Source: CADEEL01 sp050246475
Lineage (GTDB): Bacteria > Pseudomonadota > Alphaproteobacteria > Caulobacterales > Aquidulcibacteraceae
Direction of reading: 5' to 3'
Assembly: GCA_050246475.1 (NCBI GenBank)
Contig: JBFWVZ010000008.1
Location: 56,751 to 120,750, forward strand
Length of the DNA: 64,000 nt
The notes under the pieces are model-generated. The model saw only the letters and a program-made list of their open reading frames with translations. It did not search any database and was not told the origin of the DNA. The position numbers were made by a program, and so were the translations under genes. Numbering within the stretch: the first letter of the stretch is position 1; each line of letters begins with the position of its first letter. Positions 1-6,226 of the stretch are shown one piece after another.

Positions 1-435
1 CCGTCGCAGCGACCACCAACCAGCTTCCGCAACAAGGGCGAGCAGCGCGCGTTGATCTGAACTGAATGTGTGAGATGCCAAACGAGCTGGGTCTAGCTGA
101 AGAGTCAATGTTTGCGGGTTGCCAGGTGAGCGCAGGAACGCATCGATGAGACGCAACTCTGCTTCGAGCCCGCCGGTCTGCCGGATCGTGCGCATCCGCA
201 ATGCATCGATGTCGCCGTCAGCATACGACACCTCTTGTGCATCTATCCACGAACAAAGCTGATCGACCGCCTCACTCAACGTCTCGCCTGTCAAATCCGG
301 CAGCGCCATGTCGGGAGGCAAGTCTGACTGCTCGAAGCGTTCGACTTGTCTTACGACGCCAGTGCAGGCGGTGGCCGTAACGGATAATGAGAGCGCGGCA
401 ACCAGCGCGACAACTCGAACCATTTGTGGCGACAT
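1..435 (-). CDS. Putative lipoprotein, cut off by the window edge
   Basis: A reading frame runs without a stop from an ATG at 435 down to base 1, giving 145 codons, so the C-terminus lies outside the window. It begins MSPQMVRVVALVAALS and reaches VTATACTG, a hydrophobic signal with a Cys that could be a lipidation site, although the residues before the Cys are not a perfect lipobox. A second in-frame ATG at 423 is also possible. The rest is soluble and slightly acidic (for example LSEAVDQLCSWIDAQ) and I do not recognise the family. Base composition is less GC-rich than the neighbours, as in the other orphan genes here. Both coding status and secretion are inferred from the open frame and signal peptide only. 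Confidence 0.55.
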   Translation of the reverse strand, partial: MSPQMVRVVALVAALSLSVTATACTGVVRQVERFEQSDLPPDMALPDLTGETLSEAVDQLCSWIDAQEVSYADGDIDALRMRTIRQTGGLEAELRLIDAFLRSPGNPQTLTLQLDPARLASHTFSSDQRALLALVAEAGWWSLRR

Positions 436-472
436 ACCGTCTCTAACCCTCGGCTTTGCTTCCAGCATAACC

Positions 473-536
473 GCTCGACCCTCGCGAAAGCGAGGGTCCA
501 GCGGAATCTGGGCTCTCGCTTTCGCGAGAGCCGAGC
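473..536. repeat. Paired-hairpin palindromic repeat, family C copy 1
   Basis: Two 9-bp perfect stems lie 12 nt apart. The first is GACCCTCGC/GCGAGGGTC around a GAAA loop (477-498). The second is GGCTCTCGC/GCGAGAGCC around TTTC (511-532), which reads as GAAA on the other strand. Short outer arms GCTCG and CGAGC close the unit. The same unit recurs at 18483-18552, so this is a dispersed REP/BIME-like element. Here it lies between the divergent lipoprotein gene and aat. Confidence 0.85.
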
Positions 537-586
537 GATTGCAGCCTTCCAATGACGGATAGACAAAGCGCGCATAGAATAGGACC

Positions 587-1237
587 GTGAAAGCATTCGG
601 CCCAGATGAATTGCTCGCCTGCTATCGGCGCGGCGTGTTTCCGATGGCGGAGTCGCGGCATGACGACTCGCTCTTTCTCGTCGATCCCGATTGGCGCGGG
701 ATTTTTCCGCTGGATCGTTTCCATGTTCCACGCCGGCTCGCGCGCACCGTGCGGGCGGATCGGTTTGAAATCCGCGTCGACACGAGCTTCACGCGCGTCA
801 TGGAGGCATGCGCGGCGCCGCGCGCTTACGCGTACGAAACCTGGATCAATCCTGCGATCCTCTCGCTCTACACGACGCTGCACAAACGCGGTCACGCGCA
901 CAGCGTCGAGGCGTGGCGCGAGAACGAACTCGCTGGCGGGCTCTATGGCGTCTCGCTCGGCGGCGTGTTCTTTGGGGAGAGCATGTTCTCCGCCGCGCGC
1001 GACGCGAGCAAGGTCGCGCTCGTTCACCTCGTCGCGCGTCTGATCGTGGGCGGCTTCACGCTGCTCGACGCGCAATTCATGACCGATCACCTCGCGCAAT
1101 TCGGCGCCGAGTCGATTCCGCGCGACGAATTCCACGCGCGCCTGGAACAAGCGCTTTCAGTTGATGCGGATTTTTACGCGCTGCCCGCAAATGCGCGCGG
1201 GGCAGAGGCGTTGCGTGTGATCAGTCCCTCCCCCTGA
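587..1237 (+). CDS. aat: Leucyl/phenylalanyl-tRNA--protein transferase
   Basis: Aat moves Leu or Phe from aminoacyl-tRNA to N-terminal Arg or Lys of proteins, marking them for ClpS/ClpAP degradation (N-degron pathway, cytosol). The 216 residues contain the family signature GGLYGVSLGGVFFGESMFS (about 118-136), WINPAI, and the C-terminal LLDAQFMTDHLAQFGA stretch; the length is usual for alphaproteobacteria. The start is GTG at 587. The stop codon at 1235-1237 lies inside a palindromic repeat, so the last residues (SPSP) are repeat-encoded. It converges on the DUF2155 gene. The association of aat with DUF2155, mlaD and an NDUFA12-like gene is common in alphaproteobacteria. Confidence 0.95.
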   Translation: MKAFGPDELLACYRRGVFPMAESRHDDSLFLVDPDWRGIFPLDRFHVPRRLARTVRADRFEIRVDTSFTRVMEACAAPRAYAYETWINPAILSLYTTLHKRGHAHSVEAWRENELAGGLYGVSLGGVFFGESMFSAARDASKVALVHLVARLIVGGFTLLDAQFMTDHLAQFGAESIPRDEFHARLEQALSVDADFYALPANARGAEALRVISPSP

Positions 1238-1322
1238 AAGGGGGAGGTAAGGTGGGGTAGGCGCTGCGCTTGAAGCCGGAGGCGCTTACCCCCTCCCGGC
1301 CTCCCCCTTTCAGGGGGAGGGG
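1225..1322. repeat. Palindromic repeat, family B copy 1
   Basis: Two inverted arms, each itself a short hairpin (CCCCCT-GAA-AGGGGG type), enclose a variable centre: TCCCCCTGAAAGGGGGAGG on the left and its inverse on the right. Related units occur near 29548, 59281 and 60226. It lies between the convergent ends of aat and the DUF2155 gene, contains the aat stop codon, and could act as a bidirectional transcript end, although no T-tract is visible. Confidence 0.8.
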
Positions 1323-1329
1323 AAAGAAC

Positions 1330-1698
1330 TCAAGCCCTGCAGTCGATCGCCCACACGTCATAGACGGGATGCTCAATGGCCGAGATGCCGGGCGATGAGC
1401 CGAAGATCCAACCGGAGAAGACTTCGCGGCGCGGCCGCTCTTCGCCGCGGCGCGCGACGGGATGATCGTAAACCTGCAGATAGATCGTCACTTCCGGCGG
1501 CTCTTCGGGCGGGGCGCGGGTGCAGGAGCGCGCGACGATCTCAAGCGTGCCGAAGCGCACGGCGCGTCCGATCGGCGCGCGGAAATCCTCGGCTTGGCCT
1601 GTCACTTTATCGAGCCCGCGCAGAATCGCGGTCTGCGCGCTGGCGGGCGCCGCCATCAACATCAGCGCGGCGAGCGCGCCGAACAGCATTTTCATCAT
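1330..1698 (-). CDS. DUF2155 domain protein, exported
   Basis: The 122-residue protein has a clear signal peptide (MMKMLFGALAALMLMAAPASA, cleaved before QTAI) followed by a DUF2155 domain of about 95 residues: LDKVTGQAEDFRAPIG, RFGTLEIVARSC, then FSGWIFGSSPGISAIEHPVYDVWAIDC. Two conserved Cys could form a periplasmic disulphide. The function of DUF2155 is not established. It overlaps the upstream mlaD by four bases (ATGA), so the two are probably translationally coupled. The conserved link to mlaD and the NDUFA12-like gene suggests an envelope role, but that is inference. Confidence 0.9.
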   Translation of the reverse strand: MMKMLFGALAALMLMAAPASAQTAILRGLDKVTGQAEDFRAPIGRAVRFGTLEIVARSCTRAPPEEPPEVTIYLQVYDHPVARRGEERPRREVFSGWIFGSSPGISAIEHPVYDVWAIDCRA

Positions 1699-2195
1699 GG
1701 AGCCGCCTCCTGCGGCGCGGGCGTGGCCGGATCCTCGCTCCGGTTATTGCCCCCCATTGATGACGCGGCTGAGGCCAAAAGCGTCAAAAGATCGACAGCG
1801 CCCTGCGTATTGATGATCTCGCCGCCTGCCGTGAGCGGCTCGCCCCCGCCCGGCTCGATCGACACGTAAGCGCCGCCCAGCAATCCGTCCGATTGAATGC
1901 GCGCCGTGGAATCTTCCGAAAGCTCGATGTCCGGCGCGATGGAGAACGTGAGCTGCGCGAGATAGGTTTGCGGATCGATGCGGATGTCGCGCACGGCGCC
2001 GACCTTCACGCCCGAGACCCGCACGTCCGATCCCACCGAAATGCCCGACACGTTCTGGAAGCGCGCGATCAGATTGTAGCTGCCGGCCGCGCCGCTCTCG
2101 CCCTGGCGCGCCTGCGCGGACGCGAAGATGAAGAAGCCGACCGCGACAGCGGCGACAATGGCGCCCAGGATCGTTTCAGCGGTGCTTTCGCGCAT
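1695..2195 (-). CDS. mlaD: Outer-membrane lipid asymmetry protein MlaD
   Basis: MlaD is the periplasmic, inner-membrane-anchored substrate-binding subunit of the Mla ABC system, which moves phospholipids between the outer and inner membranes. The 166 residues show one N-terminal transmembrane helix (ETILGAIVAAVAVGFFIFA), then a single MlaD/MCE domain (about 40-115) with FQNVSGISVGSDVRVSGVKV and LLGGAYVSIEPGG, and a short Pro/Ala-rich tail. It begins one base into the stop of the upstream NDUFA12-like gene (TAATG) and overlaps DUF2155 by four bases. The likely partners mlaE and mlaF are about 40 kb away at 41942-43479, so the system is split. Confidence 0.92.
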   Translation of the reverse strand: MRESTAETILGAIVAAVAVGFFIFASAQARQGESGAAGSYNLIARFQNVSGISVGSDVRVSGVKVGAVRDIRIDPQTYLAQLTFSIAPDIELSEDSTARIQSDGLLGGAYVSIEPGGGEPLTAGGEIINTQGAVDLLTLLASAASSMGGNNRSEDPATPAPQEAAP

Positions 2196-2584
2196 TAGTC
2201 AGGCTTCCAAGGTTCGTAATCGCCGGTGGCGGGGGCGCGATCGCCGCTGCGCGCAAGGCTGCCTGGCGGGCGATAAGCGAAGGCCGTGCCGGTAAGGTTG
2301 GGGCGATGCGGCTTTTCCCAGCGGCGTCGCTGAAGCGGCGAGATCGTCGGCGGCAGATCGATCGTGTAGTGCAGCCAGCCGTGCCAATCGGGCGGCACGC
2401 GCGACGCTTCTGCTAGGCCGTTGTAAATCACGTAGCGGCGCTTGCGGTTGTCGAGGCTCGGGCGACGCTCCTCGTAATAGCGGTTGCCCTGCTCATCCTC
2501 GCCGACGAACGCGCCGCGGCGGCCGATGTCGAAAAGCGCGCCCAAAGTCGCGCCGTTCCACCAAGTGAAGATGCGTGAAAGCAC
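2195..2584 (-). CDS. NADH:ubiquinone oxidoreductase subunit NDUFA12 family
   Basis: This 129-residue protein belongs to the NDUFA12/B17.2 family, an accessory subunit of respiratory complex I in mitochondria and alphaproteobacteria. Visible signatures are TWWNGATLGALFDIGRRG, VGEDEQGNRYYEER, RRYVIYNG, VPPDWHGWLHY, and the C-terminal KPHRPNLTGTAFAYRPPGSL. It has no signal or membrane helix, consistent with a peripheral subunit on the cytoplasmic side. It is the first gene of a tightly packed three-gene set with mlaD and DUF2155; the nuo operon is not in this window. Family assignment is firm. Its contribution to complex I is inferred from homologues. Confidence 0.93.
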   Translation of the reverse strand: MLSRIFTWWNGATLGALFDIGRRGAFVGEDEQGNRYYEERRPSLDNRKRRYVIYNGLAEASRVPPDWHGWLHYTIDLPPTISPLQRRRWEKPHRPNLTGTAFAYRPPGSLARSGDRAPATGDYEPWKPD

Positions 2585-2651
2585 GGATTCGTCCGGATCG
2601 TTGCGCGTTCCTTATGGCTTAAGCCGCCCTGCCCCGTCCAGCGCGGGGCCG

Positions 2652-2667
2652 AAACAATATCTTGGGA
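2652..2667 (+). promoter_or_regulatory. NrdR-box-like palindrome, proximal pair member 1
   Basis: The core CAATATCTTG (2655-2664) matches nine of the ten symmetric core positions of the NrdR operator consensus (acaCwAtATaTwGtgt). NrdR represses ribonucleotide reductase genes and normally binds two boxes about three helical turns apart; the second is centred 33 bp downstream. It lies 80-95 bp before an RNR-like gene. The assignment is a motif match by eye only. Confidence 0.5.
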
Positions 2668-2684
2668 TATCGCAGCCCTGATGC

Positions 2685-2700
2685 ATACTAGATGTTGATC
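2685..2700 (+). promoter_or_regulatory. NrdR-box-like palindrome, pair member 2
   Basis: The core CTAGATGTTG (2688-2697) matches eight of ten symmetric NrdR core positions. Its centre is 33 bp from that of the first box, close to the usual 31-32 bp spacing. The pair sits in the 162-bp gap between the NDUFA12-like gene and the RNR-like gene, and could also face the divergent gene. Confidence 0.45.
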
Positions 2701-2746
2701 CGGAACGATTCTGGGCCTAGCCCCGGATCAACCGACGGAGAGGCTG

Positions 2747-5533
2747 ATGCTGGGCGGCGATTGGAGCGAGCGGCTGATCGAACTCGACGAGGAGGGCCAC
2801 CCCCTCGCGATCGAGGCGCCGGAGGATTGGCCCGATTCGGCCGTGTTGCGCGCTTTGGAGGACGGCCTCGGCGAGCAGACCGGGGCGCATGCGATCTCAC
2901 TGCGCGAAGGCATCGAGGCCGCGGCGAAGCGCTTGGCGGGCCCTGAGGATGCGCCGCTCATCGCCGAACTTATCCGTGACCGGCGCATCGCGTTCGATCC
3001 CGCGACGGCGCGGGGCGGCTTCACCGCCTGCATCATGCGTTGGCCCGAAGCCGGCCCTGATGAGCTCGACGCCATCGCCTCAGCGCAGCGCGCGCTGACG
3101 GCTGGCTCGCGCCTCGCCATTCTCGGCGCGCCGAGCGATGCGGCGCTTGAAGCGCTCGACAGCATCGCGCGCCTCGCGGCGCACCCCCACGATGCGGGCA
3201 AGCTCATCCTCGTTTCCGCGACAGGCCCACGCGCGAACGAAATTCTCGAAGCGGAAGCCGCGCGCGATCGTGCATCCCACGCGCTCGCCGCGGGCGCGCG
3301 CGCGCTCGATGCGGCGCTGACCGATCTGGCGATTGAATCTGTGCGCGGCGGGCTCGATCCTTCCGCGCCCGCCACCGCGCGCAAAGCGCATGCCGCGCGC
3401 ATCGCAGGCGCGCCGGACGATGATCTCCGCAATGCGCTCGCCGGAACCGCATCGCGCGGCGCTTACGCAGCCGCGATTGAAAGCGCGCCGCATCGCCGCC
3501 GTCTCGCCGTTGCTGGAACGAGCAGCGCTCTGCGTGTCGCCCGCGGGCAAGGCGCCGATCCATCCGGCGCGATCCTCGGCGGGGACGATTGCGGCGCGAC
3601 GGGCGCTTCGCTCGCCGTGCAAGCGTTCCTGATCGACGGCGCGTTCGACATCGAAGCGCTCGAAGGCGCGGTGCGCGCGCTCGTCCGCACGCTCGACGGC
3701 GCGCTCGACAGCGCCGCGGCCCCCGATCCACTGATCGCGGACGGCGTCGCCGCGCGCCGCCCCATCGCCATCCGCATCGCCGGCCTCGCGAACCTCCTGA
3801 TGCGCGCTGGGCTGGCCTACGATTCACACGAGGGGCACAACGCGGCGCAAGCGATCCTCTCGCTCGTTGCGGGCGCAGCCGCACGCGAAAGCGCCGCGAT
3901 CGCGGAAGCCAGCGAGCCGTGCGGCGGCTGGGCGCGCGCCAAACGCTCTGCCGAGACGATCCTTGCGCGCGCACGCGAGTCGGCGGCCACGCTTTGCGCA
4001 TCCGGCGCGTTCGCACCGGTCGCGAAACGCGCGCAAGCGATCTGGAAAGATTTCAAACCAAACGCGATGCGCAATCTCGCGCTCATCGCGCTCGCGCCGG
4101 ACGTTGGCGCCACGCGCCGACTCGACGCGACGAGCGCTGGGCTCTCACCCGCGCTTGAAGCCGCCACGTTCGGCGCGCGCAGCGACGGCACGTTCGGGCG
4201 CCTGCTCACGCGCGACGCGCGTTTGGGTCTTGAAGCGCTCGGCCTCGGCCCCGCGCAGATCGGCGAGATCACGTCCTACGTCGAAGGGCGGCGCACACTT
4301 AAGGGCGCGCCCGCGATCAATCTCGAAACGCTCCGGCAAAAGGGCCTCACCGATCCCGCGCTCGAAGCCATCGAGGAAGCGGCCGGCGATGCGATGACGC
4401 TGCGCGCCGCGATCCATCCGATGGTGATCGGCGCCGAGATTTGCGAGCGTGAATTGAAGCTGCCGCGCGACGTCGCCGAAGGGCGACGGGGCGACCTGTT
4501 GAAGACGCTCGGTTTCACCGACGAAGAGATCGCGGCGGCGGAAGCGTATTGCATGGGCGCGGGCACGCTCAAGGGCGCGCCTGGGCTCTCGGACAAGATC
4601 GCGGCCATCTTCGCGCGCGGCGATGAAATCGGCGCCGAAGCGCGCCTCGCCATGGCCGAGGCGCTCGCGCCCTTCGCGCTCGGCCCGCTCTCGCTCGATT
4701 TGCCGCTGACGGAGCAATCCGATCAGTCCGCGCTCGGCGAGCGTGCGCACGCACTCGGCGCCGCGCTCACGCGCTTTTCGGCCGCGCCGTCGGTCGCACT
4801 TGTGCTGCCGCCGCTCGATGACGCCGCGCCCGCGCACGAGGAAGGCCCACGCGAACGCATCGTCGAGAAAGTGATCGAACGCCAAGCCGATCGCCGGCGT
4901 CTGCCCGATCGCCGCAAAGGCTACATCCAGAAATCGAGCGTGGGCGGGCACAAAGTCTATCTGCACACCGGCGAATATGATGACGGCGCCTTGGGCGAAA
5001 TCTTCATCGACATGCACAAGGAGGGCGCCGCCTTCCGCTCGCTGATGAACAATTTCGCCGTCGGCATCTCGATCGGCCTGCAATACGGCGTGCCTCTCGA
5101 AGAATATGTCGATGCGTTCGTGTTCACGCGTTTCGAGCCCTCCGGCGAAGTGCGCGGCAATGACTCCATCCGCCACGCGACCTCGATCCTCGACTACATC
5201 TTCCGCGAACTCGCGGTCTCCTATCTGAGCCGCACCGACCTCGCGCACGTCGATCCGTTTGAAGCGCGCACGGATGGATTGAACCGCCGCGCCATCGAAG
5301 CCGAGGAGGCCGCGCGCCTCATCTCACGCGGCTTCTCACGCGGCGCGACGCCCGACAACCTCGTGCTCTTGAAGCCGCGCGCGAAATCGCGCGACCGCAA
5401 GGGCGAAGCGGACGCGAGCGGCTACACGACCGACAGCTGCCCCTCCTGCGCAAGCTTCACGCTCATCGCCGGCGGCGACGGCCTCCGGTGCGAAACGTGC
5501 AATTGGAGCGGCGCGGAAGCGAAGGGGCGCTAG
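2747..5533 (+). CDS. TSCPD-domain protein; degenerate class II ribonucleotide reductase
   Basis: The 928 residues follow the layout of the long adenosylcobalamin-dependent reductase NrdJ but appear to have lost its catalytic machinery. The best preserved part is about residues 725-865: RKGYIQKSSVGGHKVYLHTG, GEIFIDMHKEGAAFRSLMNN, GISIGLQYGVPLEEYVDAF, TRFEPSGEV, SILDYIFRELAVSYL. A C-terminal zinc-ribbon-like unit follows (Cys 898, 901, 915, 918). Upstream, FDIEAL (about 301), IGEITSYVEG and APAINLETLRQKG (495-530), and LLKTLGFTDEEI (about 584) line up with the matching NrdJ segments. In that alignment the NPCSE radical-cysteine loop becomes DPSGA (271-275), the redox Cys of ACNLAS is Ala, and APTGTIG becomes APDVGAT (450-456). 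Residues 1-260 resemble nothing I recognise. It is probably a non-catalytic paralogue, possibly regulatory. It is preceded by two NrdR-like boxes. Confidence 0.8.
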   Translation: MLGGDWSERLIELDEEGHPLAIEAPEDWPDSAVLRALEDGLGEQTGAHAISLREGIEAAAKRLAGPEDAPLIAELIRDRRIAFDPATARGGFTACIMRWPEAGPDELDAIASAQRALTAGSRLAILGAPSDAALEALDSIARLAAHPHDAGKLILVSATGPRANEILEAEAARDRASHALAAGARALDAALTDLAIESVRGGLDPSAPATARKAHAARIAGAPDDDLRNALAGTASRGAYAAAIESAPHRRRLAVAGTSSALRVARGQGADPSGAILGGDDCGATGASLAVQAFLIDGAFDIEALEGAVRALVRTLDGALDSAAAPDPLIADGVAARRPIAIRIAGLANLLMRAGLAYDSHEGHNAAQAILSLVAGAAARESAAIAEASEPCGGWARAKRSAETILARARESAATLCASGAFAPVAKRAQAIWKDFKPNAMRNLALIALAPDVGATRRLDATSAGLSPALEAATFGARSDGTFGRLLTRDARLGLEALGLGPAQIGEITSYVEGRRTLKGAPAINLETLRQKGLTDPALEAIEEAAGDAMTLRAAIHPMVIGAEICERELKLPRDVAEGRRGDLLKTLGFTDEEIAAAEAYCMGAGTLKGAPGLSDKIAAIFARGDEIGAEARLAMAEALAPFALGPLSLDLPLTEQSDQSALGERAHALGAALTRFSAAPSVALVLPPLDDAAPAHEEGPRERIVEKVIERQADRRRLPDRRKGYIQKSSVGGHKVYLHTGEYDDGALGEIFIDMHKEGAAFRSLMNNFAVGISIGLQYGVPLEEYVDAFVFTRFEPSGEVRGNDSIRHATSILDYIFRELAVSYLSRTDLAHVDPFEARTDGLNRRAIEAEEAARLISRGFSRGATPDNLVLLKPRAKSRDRKGEADASGYTTDSCPSCASFTLIAGGDGLRCETCNWSGAEAKGR

Positions 5534-5563
5534 TAGGCGCACCCAGCGAATGACCCCATGGCG

Positions 5564-6178
5564 CTAGGTCGCCGATAGCACCGGTGTAGCGGGAGCGAAC
5601 AAACCGCGCTGTTGCATCTGCACGAACAGACCCTCAACAAATCTGCGCGCCCGGTTTTCGGGGTCCGAATCGTTGCCGCCAACCCAGACAGTGCGTGAAC
5701 CACGCAGCGTGCTTTGCCAGACGGTTCTGTTATCGCTCGTATCGACTAACACCCATCTGACTTCGAAATCATGCGCCGCACTGTTTACCAGCATTTGGGA
5801 CGGGATGACCAAGAGTCGGAAGTCAGCGCCAATTTGCTGCTCGTACGCCCGCCGTGACGCCACAATCTGATCGATCGGAATGACCATCGACCCTCCCTCG
5901 GATGTGGTGGCCATTCCCGCTTCCGTCTGATGATAGGTGATAAACTCCGACTGCACGCCTCGCGCCCCAAGGCCCTCGACAATTTGTTCGTTGGCCGCGC
6001 GCACCATGCGCGTCCCAAACTCTGAGTTTCGAATGTCTAGGAAGGAGTACACGTACACCTGCGAACCGACGAGCGTGACATGTGTCGGATTTTCAGTGCT
6101 GCTGTAATTGAGGGAGGCGCACGCTGAGAGAGCCATCGCAGCCGCACCACAGACGAGCATCTGGCGACGTGCAAGCAT
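5564..6178 (-). CDS. Putative lipoprotein of unknown function
   Basis: From ATG 6178 the protein starts MLARRQMLVCGAAAMALSAC, an n-region with two Arg, a hydrophobic stretch and a lipobox (LSAC), so it is probably an outer- or inner-membrane lipoprotein of 204 residues. In-frame ATG 6187 and TTG 6226 are alternative starts; 6178 is preferred because GGGGG precedes it and the signal peptide is then canonical. The mature part has SQVYVYSFLDIRNSEFG, an IVEGLGARG segment and DFEVRWVLVDTSDNRTVWQS, reminiscent of envelope lipoproteins with a small alpha/beta fold. I cannot name a family. It lies directly downstream of aspS and converges on the RNR-like gene. GC content is lower than the flanks. Confidence 0.75.
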   Translation of the reverse strand: MLARRQMLVCGAAAMALSACASLNYSSTENPTHVTLVGSQVYVYSFLDIRNSEFGTRMVRAANEQIVEGLGARGVQSEFITYHQTEAGMATTSEGGSMVIPIDQIVASRRAYEQQIGADFRLLVIPSQMLVNSAAHDFEVRWVLVDTSDNRTVWQSTLRGSRTVWVGGNDSDPENRARRFVEGLFVQMQQRGLFAPATPVLSAT

Positions 6179-6226
6179 CGGAACCCCCATTTTCTTCAGG
6201 TTGTCACTGAGGAATGCGATCCGCAA

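Noticed and set aside
4145..5248. A 367-codon open frame on the minus strand opposite the RNR-like gene
   Set aside because: It has shadow composition, and the plus strand carries clear NrdJ homology here.
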